Assembly: GCF_000422565.1 (NCBI RefSeq)
Contig: NZ_KE383876.1
Coordinates: 34,803 to 98,802, forward strand
Reading direction: 5' to 3'
DNA from: Desulfovibrio aminophilus DSM 12254
GTDB lineage: Bacteria > Desulfobacterota > Desulfovibrionia > Desulfovibrionales > Desulfovibrionaceae
DNA: 64,000 nt
Position 1 is the stretch's first letter; the number at the start of each line of letters is the position of its first letter. Below, one piece after another: positions 7,831-16,239 of this stretch. Under the pieces are notes generated by a model. The model worked only from the letters and a program-made list of their open reading frames with translations. It ran no database searches and was not told where the DNA came from. The translations under genes and the position numbers were made by a program.

Positions 7831-8819
7831 GCATCCCGGTCCTCACCTTCTTCAACAACAAGGGCGGGGTAGGCAAAACCTCCCTGGTCTACCACCTGTC
7901 CTGGATGTTCGCGGAGTTGGGGCTCACCGTGGTGGCCGTGGACCTGGACGCCCAGGCCAACCTGACGGCCGGATTTCTCGACGAGGATGAGCTGGAGCAG
8001 CTCTGGGACGTGGAAACCGGCGCGCAAACCATCTATCGCGCCATCAAACCGCTCACGGAAGTCGGTGATCTCCTGCTTCCGGAACTCAAGAAAGTGACCC
8101 AGGGCCTCTATCTGTTGCCCGGCGACGTGGCGTTGGCGTCTTTTGAAGACACCCTCTCCACCGCTTGGGCCGACAGCATGGGGGACAACAACCTATACCG
8201 CCCGTTCCGCATCCTCACGGCCTTCTGGCAAGAGGCGCAACTGGCGGCGGAGCAGGTGGAGGCGGACCTCATCGTCATGGACGTCGGGCCGAACCTGGGC
8301 GCGATCAACCGCTCTGCCCTCATCGCCTCCGAATATGTCGCCATCCCCCTGGGGGCCGACCTCTTCTCCCTTCAAGGATTGAAAAACCTCGGCCCCACTC
8401 TGCGCTCCTGGCGCGCCTCATGGAAAAAGCGCTTCGAAAACTGGCCCTCCCATAGTTTCGCGCTCCCGGGGGGAGAAATGCGGCCTCTCGGCTACATCGC
8501 CCAACAACACAGCGTGCGACTGAGTCGCCCGGTCAAGGCATACGACAAGTGGATCAACAGGATGCCCTCGACCTATCACGACTGCCTGTTGGGCGGGAAG
8601 ACCACGGCAAGCACTCCATCCGAAGACCCGGACTGTCTCGCCACGCTGAAGCATTACCGCAGCCTCATCCCCATGGCCCAAGAGGCGCGCAAGCCCATTT
8701 TCGAGCTGACTTCGGCCGACGGCGCCATCGGCGCTCACGCCCAGGCCGTGGCGGACGCACGCGAGGACTTCAGGGAACTCGCGGAAAAGATGCTCGAAAA
8801 AATGGGCCTTTCCCTCTGA
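7827..8819 (+). CDS. ParA/MinD-family ATPase
   Basis: 330 residues. Walker A of the deviant type KGGVGKT at residues 12-18, the A' motif DLDAQANLT at 39-47, and Walker B in LIVMDVGPNLGAINRSAL near residue 150. Deviant-Walker ATPases form ATP-dependent dimers and position DNA or proteins. No ParB gene or centromere-like repeat array is nearby and this is chromosomal sequence, so a plasmid-partition role is doubtful. Coupling to the AlbA_2 gene suggests one two-protein system. The stop codon is the TGA of a family-1 repeat (8811-8889). Confidence 0.9.
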   Translation: MSIPVLTFFNNKGGVGKTSLVYHLSWMFAELGLTVVAVDLDAQANLTAGFLDEDELEQLWDVETGAQTIYRAIKPLTEVGDLLLPELKKVTQGLYLLPGDVALASFEDTLSTAWADSMGDNNLYRPFRILTAFWQEAQLAAEQVEADLIVMDVGPNLGAINRSALIASEYVAIPLGADLFSLQGLKNLGPTLRSWRASWKKRFENWPSHSFALPGGEMRPLGYIAQQHSVRLSRPVKAYDKWINRMPSTYHDCLLGGKTTASTPSEDPDCLATLKHYRSLIPMAQEARKPIFELTSADGAIGAHAQAVADAREDFRELAEKMLEKMGLSL

Positions 8820-8889
8820 CCCCCTTCGGGGGTTTACGGAAAGGCGGGAGAGGGGTTCCTCTTCCGCCTTTTTGGTTTTCCGGAAACCG
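8811..8889. repeat. Family-1 repeat, right boundary copy of the AlbA-ParA cassette
   Basis: 79 bp nearly identical to 6444-6523, again beginning TCCCTCTGA and covering the stop codon of the upstream gene. Confidence 0.88.
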
Positions 8890-8962
8890 GCCCCCTTCGG
8901 GGGTTCACGGAAAGGCCAAGAGGCTTCCGGCTCTTCGCCTTTCTAAACACCCCCGAAGGGGG
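8890..8962. repeat. Family-1 repeat overlapping the 3' end of cheD
   Basis: CCCCCTTCGGGGG, TTCACGGAAAGGCCAAGAGG, the complementary TTCGCCTTTCT, and CCCCCGAAGGGGG at the right end. The right hairpin encodes the last residues of CheD (PFGGV) on the minus strand. Confidence 0.82.
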
Positions 8963-9476
8963 CGGGGCCGGAGCGCATGCCGTGGACGGGCGTTTCGGAG
9001 AGGATCTTCATGTAGACGTCGCCGGTGGAGGGCAGGAACACGAGCTTGCGGCCGCGCGTGCCGCCCACGTTGGAGGCCGTAACCCGCAGCCCGGCCGAGG
9101 CCAGGCCGGCGAAGGCCGTGCGCACGTTCTTCATGCCGATGCCGAACTCGCCCTGGACCAGGGAGTTGGCCCCGCCGAAGACCTTCACCTCCAGGTCGGC
9201 CATGCAGCGCAGGCTCGCGAAACGGTGAAGCAGCTCCGCGATGGCCGAGTCCACGTAGCGGAACGGGCCGTCGTCCTGGCCCTGCCGGGCGAATTCCGCC
9301 CGCGCGGGCAGCAGGGCGTGGAAGGTGGCCCCGACGCCGCGCGAGGGGGAATGGAAGGTCACGGCCACGCACGAGCCCAGGAGCACGTGGACCCGGGCCG
9401 GGCTGTCGAAGACCCCGCCCTCGCCGATGCCCAGATGCCGGACCGGAAAGCCTTCAGGCGAAAGGAGCGCGTTCAT
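8943..9476 (-). CDS. cheD: Chemoreceptor glutamine deamidase CheD
   Basis: 177 residues. CheD deamidates glutamines of methyl-accepting chemotaxis proteins in the cytoplasm. The catalytic Cys36 lies in VLLGSCVAVTF and the His53 in TFHALLP; the FGGAN motif and the NVGGTRGRKLVF strand are also typical. It overlaps the preceding response-regulator gene by four bases, so the two are coupled. The last five residues (PFGGV) come from an adjoining family-1 repeat. Two MCP genes and a cheV gene elsewhere in the window are possible partners. Confidence 0.92.
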   Translation of the reverse strand: MNALLSPEGFPVRHLGIGEGGVFDSPARVHVLLGSCVAVTFHSPSRGVGATFHALLPARAEFARQGQDDGPFRYVDSAIAELLHRFASLRCMADLEVKVFGGANSLVQGEFGIGMKNVRTAFAGLASAGLRVTASNVGGTRGRKLVFLPSTGDVYMKILSETPVHGMRSGPAPFGGV

Positions 9477-9886
9477 TCGGCCCCGTCCAGCGGATTTTCC
9501 GGCAGGTCGAGGTTGGCCAGGGCGGCCAGCAGATCGGCGGAATCCACCGGCTTGGTCAGGTAGCCGTCGGCCCCGGCGTCATACTGGGAGATGATCTGGT
9601 GTTCGGCGTCGTCCAGGCAGGAGAGCATGAGCAGGCGGCAGGCCCCCTCGCGGCCACGGCCGCGCTCCAGGGCCCGTATGCGCCGGGCGGCCTCGATGCC
9701 GTCCATGCCGGGCATCATGATGTCCAGGATCACGGCGTCGAAGGGCTCGCCCTGGTCCAGGGCCCGGGCGAAGGCCGCCACGGCCGAGGCCCCGTCCGGG
9801 GCGGTCTCGGTCCGCGCCCGTCCGGCCAGCACTCCCGAAAGGAAGCGCAAGGCGACGGGCTCGTCGTCCACCAGCAGAAGTTTCAT
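9473..9886 (-). CDS. Single-domain response regulator
   Basis: 137 residues, one receiver domain and no output domain. The acidic pocket is Asp7/Asp8, the phospho-acceptor is Asp55 (VILDIMMPGMDG), Ser89 stands at the usual Thr/Ser position and Lys112 is in TKP. It is followed by cheD with an ATGA overlap, so it probably acts in chemotaxis or adaptation, as CheY-like proteins do. Length is slightly above a minimal CheY because of an Arg/Gly-rich loop near residues 72-82. Confidence 0.9.
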   Translation of the reverse strand: MKLLLVDDEPVALRFLSGVLAGRARTETAPDGASAVAAFARALDQGEPFDAVILDIMMPGMDGIEAARRIRALERGRGREGACRLLMLSCLDDAEHQIISQYDAGADGYLTKPVDSADLLAALANLDLPENPLDGAE

Positions 9887-10017
9887 GCCCCCCCCGGGAA
9901 TGCGCGATGTTTCAGGCTGTTATCCCAAGAACCCGCGCGGGGCAAGCGGCCGTGCTTGCCCAGCCGGTCCGCATGGTTTATTCGTTTGCTTCCCGTCGCT
10001 CATCGTGGAGGATCACA

Positions 10018-10731
10018 ATGCGTCACTGGCTCACCCTGCTCCTGCTCCTGCTCCTGCTCCCCGGCTGCGCCTACTTCAAGCAGCAGCCCGGCGCGGAGGA
10101 CAAGAACCTCAAGAAGACCGAGACCAAGAACCTCGCCCCGGGCTGGAACCCGGCCTACGACCGGGGCGCGAGCTACGACCGGATCGAGGGCAGGCACACG
10201 GTCCGGGACATGTCCGAGTTCCATGCCCAGCCCGGCAAGACCTTCCTGGTCAAGGTCCGCGACTGGGTGGTCGGTCCCGAGGCCATCGTCCCCACCGCCT
10301 CCGGCGTGGTCTACCTGGAGCAGCAGGCGGTCCGCGCCATCGAGCTGGAGGGCTACGAGCACGCGCTCTCGGGCAAGGCCGACTATTCCATGGAGATCCA
10401 CGTGCTCTGCGCGGCTCCGGCCTGTCCGGTCCCGGGCGGCAAGGACCAGGCCCCGGCCCAGACCCTGGCCGTGCCCGACGCCTTCGACGGCAGTTTCCCC
10501 TTCGCCTGGGCCAAGGACTACCATTCCTGGGCCCAGCCCGAGGGGGCGAAGCCCGGCTGTCAGGCCCTCATGCTCCTGGCCGTGCACGTGGTCAACGAGG
10601 ACAAGACCCGCGACGTGTTCGTGGAGCGGCTGGCCGTGCCCGGCTGCCGCGCCGAGCAGGACTGCCCCCTCTCGGCCTGCGGCTTCAACGTCGGCAAGAC
10701 GCTCTCCGAAAAGCTGGTCGAGCTGTTCTGA
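10018..10731 (+). CDS. Lipoprotein of unknown function
   Basis: 237 residues. An extremely Leu-rich signal peptide (CTG CTC codon runs) ends in the lipobox LLPGC, with the lipidated Cys at 17. The mature protein has several paired cysteines (CAAPAC, CPLSACG), suggesting disulfides in the periplasm. The start is fixed by GGAGG eight bases upstream. It precedes the M23 peptidase gene by only 16 bp, so both probably belong to one envelope operon. Confidence 0.82.
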   Translation: MRHWLTLLLLLLLLPGCAYFKQQPGAEDKNLKKTETKNLAPGWNPAYDRGASYDRIEGRHTVRDMSEFHAQPGKTFLVKVRDWVVGPEAIVPTASGVVYLEQQAVRAIELEGYEHALSGKADYSMEIHVLCAAPACPVPGGKDQAPAQTLAVPDAFDGSFPFAWAKDYHSWAQPEGAKPGCQALMLLAVHVVNEDKTRDVFVERLAVPGCRAEQDCPLSACGFNVGKTLSEKLVELF

Positions 10732-10747
10732 TCCGGCCGGGGACTGG

Positions 10748-11650
10748 ATGCTGTTCGAGGAATACCGGATCGTCTGCCTGAACAGCCAGGGGCAGCCCCG
10801 GCTGACCTTCCGGCTGCGCGGCTGGCACACGGCCCTGGTCGTGTGCCTGCTGGCCCTGCTGTTCGGGACCACGGCCGTGTTCCTGCCCCTGAGCCTGACC
10901 AAGGCCCGCGAACGTTCCCTGCTGGACGCCAACCGCCAGGCCGTCATGGAGCAGCGCAAGCGCATCTATGCCGCCTCGTTCCAGCTCAAGTCCATGGAGG
11001 ACTCCTTCGGCCGCATCGCGGAGTTCGACTCCAAGCTGCGGGTCATGCTCTCCCTGGCGGAAGGCCCGGAACCGGAAGTGGACGGCATGGGCGGCCCCCT
11101 GCCCGGCCCCTACCGCAACCCGCTCCAGCTCCTCTACACCCAGTCCCTGCTCCGCGACATGCGCGAACGCCTCGGCGACCTGGAAATCTCCATGCTCCTG
11201 GAGGAGGCCTCCCAGCAGACCCTGTTCCACGCCGTGTCCGCGCAGCAGGAACGCCTGGCCCGCATCCCGGTGATCTGGCCCTCGCGCGGCCGGTTCACCT
11301 CCCGCTTCGGCTGGCGCGCCTCCCCGCTCACCGGCAAGGGCCGCTTCCACAAGGGCATCGACATCACCGCGCCCACCGGCACGCGCATCAAGGCCACGGC
11401 CCAGGGCCGCGTCGTCCTGGCCGAATGGTTCTCCACCTACGGCCAGTGCGTGGAGATCGACCACGGCGGCGGCATCCACACCCGCTACGGCCATATGTCC
11501 AAGATCCTGGTCAAGGAAGGACAGACCGTGTTCCGCGGCGACATCATCGGACTCGTGGGCAGCACCGGCCGCAGCGTGGCCCCGCACGTCCACTACGAGG
11601 TCCACGTCGGCGGCAATCCCACCAACCCCCTCAACTACATCCTCAAATAG
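10748..11650 (+). CDS. M23-family metallopeptidase (murein hydrolase or activator)
   Basis: 300 residues. A single membrane anchor (about 27-48) is followed by a helical, probably coiled region and a C-terminal LytM domain. Zinc ligands are visible: His201 and Asp205 in FHKGID, and His280/His282 in HVHYE. The usual M23 landmarks SRFGWR, GRVVLAEW and YGHM are present. It should cleave peptide cross-links in the periplasm. It lies 16 bp after a lipoprotein gene; GGGGAC precedes the ATG. A family-1 repeat follows directly after the stop. Confidence 0.92.
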   Translation: MLFEEYRIVCLNSQGQPRLTFRLRGWHTALVVCLLALLFGTTAVFLPLSLTKARERSLLDANRQAVMEQRKRIYAASFQLKSMEDSFGRIAEFDSKLRVMLSLAEGPEPEVDGMGGPLPGPYRNPLQLLYTQSLLRDMRERLGDLEISMLLEEASQQTLFHAVSAQQERLARIPVIWPSRGRFTSRFGWRASPLTGKGRFHKGIDITAPTGTRIKATAQGRVVLAEWFSTYGQCVEIDHGGGIHTRYGHMSKILVKEGQTVFRGDIIGLVGSTGRSVAPHVHYEVHVGGNPTNPLNYILK

Positions 11651-11657
11651 CCCCCCT

Positions 11658-11797
11658 TCTCCGGCTTCGCCGGTCTACAGAAAGGCCAAGAGGCTCCCGT
11701 CTTTTCGCCTTTCTGAAGCGGGCCGAAGGCCCCCCCGGCTTCGCCGGGTTATGGAAAGACGGGGAAGGCTTCCGCCTTCCGCCTTTCTGAAAACCGC
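11658..11797. repeat. Two family-1 repeats between convergent genes
   Basis: The first copy has CCGGCTTCGCCGG, TCTACAGAAAGGCCAAGAGG and TTTTCGCCTTTCTGAA; the second has CCGGCTTCGCCGGG, TTATGGAAAGACGGGGAAGG and CCGCCTTTCTGAAAA. The second copy encodes the stop codon and the last 14 or so residues of the minus-strand transglutaminase-like gene. Confidence 0.82.
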
Positions 11798-12351
11798 TGA
11801 ATGGAACGGAGAAAGGCGGTCACGGATTCCCAGGGCTGGGGCCAGACTCCGGCCAGGTCGGCCTCGCCGGGCAGTCGCGGCTGGAAGGCCAGGGTGGCGC
11901 CGGGCGGCTCGAAGCGGGCGTCCACGCCGGGCTTGTCGCCCCGGGCGTCCACGCGCAGCCAGCCCGCGCCGGGCAGGAGCAGGGCGTTCAGGCCGTGCAG
12001 GCCCAGGGGACCGTTCGGCCCGCCCAGGCGCAGGCGCTGGTAGCAGAGCCCGGCCGGGATGCCGTCGGCCCGCAGGAGCGCGGCCAGGAGATGGCTCTTG
12101 GCGTAGCACAGGCCCGTGCGCGCGGCCAAAACCTCCGAGGCCCGGCAGGTCACGGGCCCGTCCAGCCCGGCGTCCAGGGTGTGGCTCACCTCGTCGCGCA
12201 CGAACTCGAAACAGCGCACGGCCGTGGCCGCGAGCCCGCCGCCGGACAGCTTCCGGGCCAGGGCCGCCACTTCGGGATGGTCCAGATCCACCACCTCGGA
12301 ACCCGCCAGATACGGGGCCAAACCCCGCTTCGAAACTTCGTTGAACACCAC
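11749..12351 (-). CDS. Transglutaminase-like cysteine peptidase domain protein
   Basis: 200 residues. The transglutaminase-like triad is visible: Cys82 in RTGLCYAKS, His119 in LGLHGLNAL and Asp135 in VDARGDK. Members in bacteria act as proteases or amidases; the substrate is unknown. It has no signal peptide, so it is likely cytoplasmic. The last residues (RFSERRKAEAF and on) are specified by a family-1 repeat, so the native domain probably ended near residue 185. Confidence 0.82.
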   Translation of the reverse strand: MVFNEVSKRGLAPYLAGSEVVDLDHPEVAALARKLSGGGLAATAVRCFEFVRDEVSHTLDAGLDGPVTCRASEVLAARTGLCYAKSHLLAALLRADGIPAGLCYQRLRLGGPNGPLGLHGLNALLLPGAGWLRVDARGDKPGVDARFEPPGATLAFQPRLPGEADLAGVWPQPWESVTAFLRSIQRFSERRKAEAFPVFP

Positions 12352-12356
12352 TCCCC

Positions 12357-12634
12357 CGCCTTCGCCCGGCTTCGCCGGATTATGGAACGGCCAAGAGTCT
12401 CTCGCCGTTCCCTCCCCCTGTAAAGGCCCCTTCGAGGCTTCACGGAGCGGCCAAGAGGCCCCCGGCTTCCCGGCTTCGCCGGTTCATAAAACGGCCAAGA
12501 GGCTCCCGCCTTTTTGCCTTTCTGAAACGGGCCGAAGGCCCCCGGCTTCGCCGGTTCATGGAACAGCCAAGAAGCTTCCGGTTTTTCGCCTTTCTGAAAC
12601 CCCCCGAAGAGGGCGAAGGGGGCGAAGGGGGGCC
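12357..12634. repeat. Cluster of four family-1 repeats
   Basis: Four tandem or abutting copies with CCGGCTTCGCCGG or CCCCTTCGAGG first hairpins and GAACGGCCAAGAG or GAACAGCCAAGAAG cores, ending GCCTTTCTGAAACC. Together with the adjoining palindrome they fill the 403-bp gap between two minus-strand genes; no open frame of interest is present. Confidence 0.8.
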
Positions 12635-12751
12635 GGCGCTCAAAAGCCGAGCCGACAAGGCGCAAACGAAGGCCGGGCCCGACGCGTAGCAAGCCTACGC
12701 GAGGGTCCGGCCTTCGCGCGGCAACGCGGTCGGCGCGAGCTTTTCAGCGCC
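12635..12751. repeat. 117-bp imperfect palindrome
   Basis: Outer arms GGCGCTCAAAAGC and GCTTTTCAGCGCC, a middle pair CGACAAGGCGC / GCGCGGCAACGCGGTCGG, and a central near-perfect hairpin (AAGGCCGGGCCC ... GGTCCGGCCTT around GCGTAG/CTACGC). It ends three bases before the stop codon of the FapA-like gene and could act as its terminator. It is different in sequence from family 1. Confidence 0.75.
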
Positions 12752-12754
12752 AGA

Positions 12755-13867
12755 TCAGGCCAGGGCGGGGGAACCGACGATAATCTCGCCGTCCTCGTAG
12801 CGGAAGTGGACGTTCTCGTATTCCTGGTCCACGAAGAGGTAGGCCGGGCCGATGCTGATCTCGACCCCGGGCATGACCCTGCCGGGCGCGATGACGCGGC
12901 AGGAATCCAGGCGTTCGCCCGCGGTGATGCGTTCCCAAATGCGCTTGCGGGCGTCCTCGTAGGTTCTCATGCGGACCCGGCAGTCCTCCATGAGCGGGGC
13001 GTATTCCTCGGCCGCGGCCTTGCCCCGGCCCGCCTGCATCTCGTACTGGCGGAGCCGTTCGGCCAGGGCGCGCAGGCTGTAGATCACCAGCCGGTCCTTG
13101 TAGAGCAGGCGGGGGTTGTAGCCGAGCACGAGCTGGGTCTCCACCTCGCCCGGCCCGCCCAGGCCGCCCTCCACGCAGACGAAATCGTGGCAGAAGGCCG
13201 TACCGCCCATGAACCGGCCGCGCACGTGCAGCCTGCGCCCGGCGTAGAGACGGCTGTGCAGGCAGTGGGCGTCGATGAGCACGTTCAGGCCCGCGTGGAC
13301 CAGGGCCCGTTCGCACCAGTTCAGCTTGACGGTCTTGCCCGCGTCCAGGAAGCCCTTGCCGCCGCCCTTGACCCCGCCCTCGCAGACGATGGATTCCAGG
13401 GCCGTGACCGTGCCCGCGTCCACGTTGCCGCGCACGAGCACGTTCTTGGCCTGGACCTTGAAGCCCGGCATGACCGAGCCGTGGACCACCATGTTGGAGA
13501 CGAAGGAGACGTTGCCGGTGGAGAAGTCCACGTCCTGGCGCACGTTGAGGAGCTTCTTCACCCGGATGAGCCCGGCGTCGTAGAAGACGTAGCCGTCGTC
13601 GGCGGCCAGGAGGCGGTCGGGATTCTCGGGATCGGCCTCGACGCGGAAGCCCTTGGGGAAGAGCTTCTTGGGATAGATGAAGCGCTGGTCCAGCTCGGAG
13701 GCGTCGGCCTCGGGCACCTCGACCCATTCGGCCAGGAGGTCGCCCTTGAGCACGTTCTGCACGTAGTTCAGGTTGTAATGGTCCAGCCGTCCGTCCTCGC
13801 GCTCGCTGGGGGCGAGCTTGAGGTGGTTGAAGTCCGGGTCGAAATGGTGCTTCAGATAATAGGGCAT
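12755..13867 (-). CDS. FapA/DUF342-family polymer-like protein
   Basis: 370 residues. The middle part (about 120-240) has regular beta-helix-like strands with recurrent short hydrophobic repeats (FSTGNVSFVSNMVVHGSV, then VRGNVDAGTV and IVCEGGVKGG), typical of FapA family proteins (PF03961). A charged helical segment (about 255-325) follows and a short strand region ends the protein. The function of this family is poorly defined, with links to envelope or signalling. The start at MPYYLKHH was chosen because GGGGAG lies just upstream; an in-frame ATG twelve codons earlier has no such site. It is divergent from the EAL-HDOD gene. Confidence 0.78.
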   Translation of the reverse strand: MPYYLKHHFDPDFNHLKLAPSEREDGRLDHYNLNYVQNVLKGDLLAEWVEVPEADASELDQRFIYPKKLFPKGFRVEADPENPDRLLAADDGYVFYDAGLIRVKKLLNVRQDVDFSTGNVSFVSNMVVHGSVMPGFKVQAKNVLVRGNVDAGTVTALESIVCEGGVKGGGKGFLDAGKTVKLNWCERALVHAGLNVLIDAHCLHSRLYAGRRLHVRGRFMGGTAFCHDFVCVEGGLGGPGEVETQLVLGYNPRLLYKDRLVIYSLRALAERLRQYEMQAGRGKAAAEEYAPLMEDCRVRMRTYEDARKRIWERITAGERLDSCRVIAPGRVMPGVEISIGPAYLFVDQEYENVHFRYEDGEIIVGSPALA

Positions 13868-13994
13868 GGCTCCCCGCTTCTGGATGTGGACCAACCTTTT
13901 CATAGCGTCGGTTTCGAGTCGGCGTCAATGAGAATGGCCCGCACTTGATTTCCCTGTGCAAATGGACGACAAGTAGGACACGGGGCATCTCAGA

Positions 13995-15296
13995 ATGACA
14001 CGCGCGAGCCATTTCCACCAGCCGCAGACGGGCGGCAACGGGAAAACGCCCTACGAGACGGTCTTCGTGGCGCGCCAGCCGGTGTTCGGCCGCGACCTCT
14101 CCACCTGGGGCTACGCCCTGCTCTACCGCGACGCGGGCGACGCGGACCGGGCCGTGTTCAGCGACGATTTCGACGCCACCCTGCGGGTGGTGGCCAACGC
14201 GCCCCTGTGCCCGGACACCTGCGCCCCGGACAAGCACGTGCTCATCCATTTCCCCGAGCGTTCGGTCATCGGCGGGGTGGCCCACGCCCTGCCGCCGGAG
14301 ACCACGGTGGTCCTGGTGGCCGAGCTGGCCGACCCCGGGCCGGAGTACCTGGACTCCCTGCTGGGGCTCAAGCGCGACGGCTACACCCTGGCCCTGGACA
14401 ACTACAGCGCCGACCCCGCGCGCGAGGCCCAGTACGCGCTGGCCGACATCTTCTGCGTGGACGTGCTGGGCCGCGAGGCGGGCGAACTCTCGGCCCTGGC
14501 CCGGGCCGCCGGCAAGTGGCCCGTCCGGCTGCTGGCCAAGCGGGTGGAGGACCAGGGCACGCTGGAGCTGTGCCGGGAACTGGGCTTCCACCTCTTCCAG
14601 GGCTTCTTCTTCAAGAAGCCGCAGACCCTCTCCGCGCGGACCATCTCGTCGCTGGAGGAAAGCCGCCTGCGGCTCTTCAAGGTCATCGAACACGACGAAC
14701 CGGACTTCCCGGCCCTGACCCAGGCCATCGAGGCCGACGTGTCCCTGACCTACCGGCTGCTGACCTTCCTCAACTCGGCCAGCTTCGGTTTCGCCAAGAA
14801 GGTGGCCTCCATCCGCCAGGCCGTGGTGCTGGCGGGCTGGAAGCCCATCCGGGCCTGGCTCCGGCTGCTGCTGCTCACGGACCTGGTGCCCGCCGCGCGC
14901 ACCCGCGAACTGGCCTACCTCTCGGCCCAGCGGGCGCGTTTCCTGGAGCTGGCGGCCCAGGCCGGAGACCGGCCGGACCAGGCCGACATCCTCTTCCTCA
15001 TGGGCCTGTTCTCGCTCCTGGAGCCCATCTTCAACATGCCCATGGAGCACATCGTGGACCGGCTGCCCCTGCCCGACGCCGTGCGCCTGGCCCTCTGCGG
15101 CGAGGACAACGACCTGTCGCCCTGGCTGGCCCTGACCCAGGCCCTGGAGAACTCCGACTTCAGCGCGGCCCGGGCCCTGTGCCGGGAGCTGGGCCTGGAG
15201 GCGGCCCAGGCCGCCGAGGCCTACCAGGCGTCCCTGCACTGGGCCGACTGCTTCTTCGGCCTGCTGGCCGCGGACCCCGGCGGCGCCGAGATCTAG
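13995..15296 (+). CDS. EAL/HDOD signalling protein (YuxH-like)
   Basis: 433 residues. The N-terminal half resembles a degenerate EAL domain (VARQPVFGRDLSTWGYALLYR at the start, then HFLFQ-like FHLFQGFFFKKP near 210), but the catalytic EAL triplet is replaced by ALLYR, so c-di-GMP hydrolysis is unlikely. The C-terminal half is an HDOD domain (LLTFLNSASFGF, IRQAVVLAGW) in which the HD metal residues are also not obvious. This architecture is common in chemotaxis- and motility-linked signalling proteins of sulfate reducers and relatives. It is transcribed divergently from the FapA-like gene across 127 bp. Confidence 0.88.
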   Translation: MTRASHFHQPQTGGNGKTPYETVFVARQPVFGRDLSTWGYALLYRDAGDADRAVFSDDFDATLRVVANAPLCPDTCAPDKHVLIHFPERSVIGGVAHALPPETTVVLVAELADPGPEYLDSLLGLKRDGYTLALDNYSADPAREAQYALADIFCVDVLGREAGELSALARAAGKWPVRLLAKRVEDQGTLELCRELGFHLFQGFFFKKPQTLSARTISSLEESRLRLFKVIEHDEPDFPALTQAIEADVSLTYRLLTFLNSASFGFAKKVASIRQAVVLAGWKPIRAWLRLLLLTDLVPAARTRELAYLSAQRARFLELAAQAGDRPDQADILFLMGLFSLLEPIFNMPMEHIVDRLPLPDAVRLALCGEDNDLSPWLALTQALENSDFSAARALCRELGLEAAQAAEAYQASLHWADCFFGLLAADPGGAEI

Positions 15297-15463
15297 CGCC
15301 GCCGACGCTTCACGACGAAACTCCCAACCATTCAAAATACAAGACCGACCGAAGACGACGACCGGCGGCGGGTTAATGTTCGCCCGGGCCGCGCCCCGGT
15401 CGCGTCGCGTCTTGACACCGGCACGGGGACGGGGGCACTCTTCGAGCAGACAAGGATGCGCCC

Positions 15464-16207
15464 ATGAGCACCGTCGTTTCCCAGGACCAGGACGACCCGG
15501 CGTCCCCGGCGGGTTCCCTGAACGCGCGTCTGCGCGGCCTGCTCCTCCCGGACGGCCGCCTTCCCCCGGAACGCCGCCTAGCCGAGGCCCTGGGCGTGAG
15601 CCGCTTCGCCCTGCGGGCCGCGTTGGCGGCCCTGGCCGGGGCCGGGTTCCTGCACACCCCGCCCGGCGGCGGCGCGGTCCTCTCCCCGGAGGGGCGCGAC
15701 CGGGCGGCCGAAGTCTTTCTGGAGGGCCTGGCCCTGGGACGGCGGGAGCTGGTCGAGATCCTGGAGGTGCGCCGGATTCTGGAGCCGTCCATCGCGGAGA
15801 TGGCCGCGCGCAAGGCCGCCCCGGCGGACCTGGCCCAGCTGCGCATGCTCCTGGCCTGCCAGCGCCGGGAGGTGGCCTCCGGCGGCACGGGCCGCGACGC
15901 GGACGCCGCCTTCCACGCCTGCCTGGCCCGCATCGCGGGCAATTCCCTGCTCCTCGGCATGGTCGAGGACATCGCCGGACGCCTGGCCGAGACCCGCGAG
16001 GCCTTCCTCCTGGAACGCGAAACCCACCGCATGGCCGCCCTGGTGGCCCACGAAACCGTGCTGGCCGCCGTGGCCGCGGGCGACGCTCCGGCCGCCGCGC
16101 GGGCCATGCGCGACCACCTGGACCGCATGACGCCCGCCTTCACCGGGTCATGGAAAGGCGGCGAAGATGCCGACCGACAGCTGACGATCCTTTCGCAACT
16201 TGCCTGA
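15464..16207 (+). CDS. GntR-family transcriptional regulator (FadR/FCD type)
   Basis: 247 residues. The N-terminal winged helix-turn-helix (about 30-80) reads RLPPERRLAEALGVSRFALR, the classic GntR recognition helix. The C-terminal FCD effector domain (about 95-220) has EVRRILEPSIAEMAAR and the His-containing helix AFHACLARIAGN, with HETVLAAV and MRDHLDRM supplying further likely metal ligands. It probably responds to a carboxylate ligand. The effector and targets are not evident, since it lies alone between a signalling gene and a convergent kinase. The C-terminal 20 residues, from TGSWKGG on, resemble a decayed family-1 repeat. Confidence 0.9.
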   Translation: MSTVVSQDQDDPASPAGSLNARLRGLLLPDGRLPPERRLAEALGVSRFALRAALAALAGAGFLHTPPGGGAVLSPEGRDRAAEVFLEGLALGRRELVEILEVRRILEPSIAEMAARKAAPADLAQLRMLLACQRREVASGGTGRDADAAFHACLARIAGNSLLLGMVEDIAGRLAETREAFLLERETHRMAALVAHETVLAAVAAGDAPAAARAMRDHLDRMTPAFTGSWKGGEDADRQLTILSQLA

Positions 16208-16239
16208 ATACAAGACGGACGATCGCCGACTATGGCGGA

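Noticed and set aside
7827-8819. Plasmid or chromosome partition locus
   Set aside because: No ParB gene and no parS-like repeat series in the neighbourhood; the partner is an AlbA_2-type protein instead.
12744-15335. Long open frame of 863 codons on the minus strand
   Set aside because: It runs antisense through the EAL-HDOD gene and out of frame through the FapA-like gene; the composition is the mirror of GC-rich coding sequence and no domain is visible.
16133-16207. Family-1 repeat at the end of the GntR gene
   Set aside because: The bases CGGGTCATGGAAAGGCGGC resemble the left half, but the right half cannot be found, so it is noted in the gene entry and not listed as a repeat.
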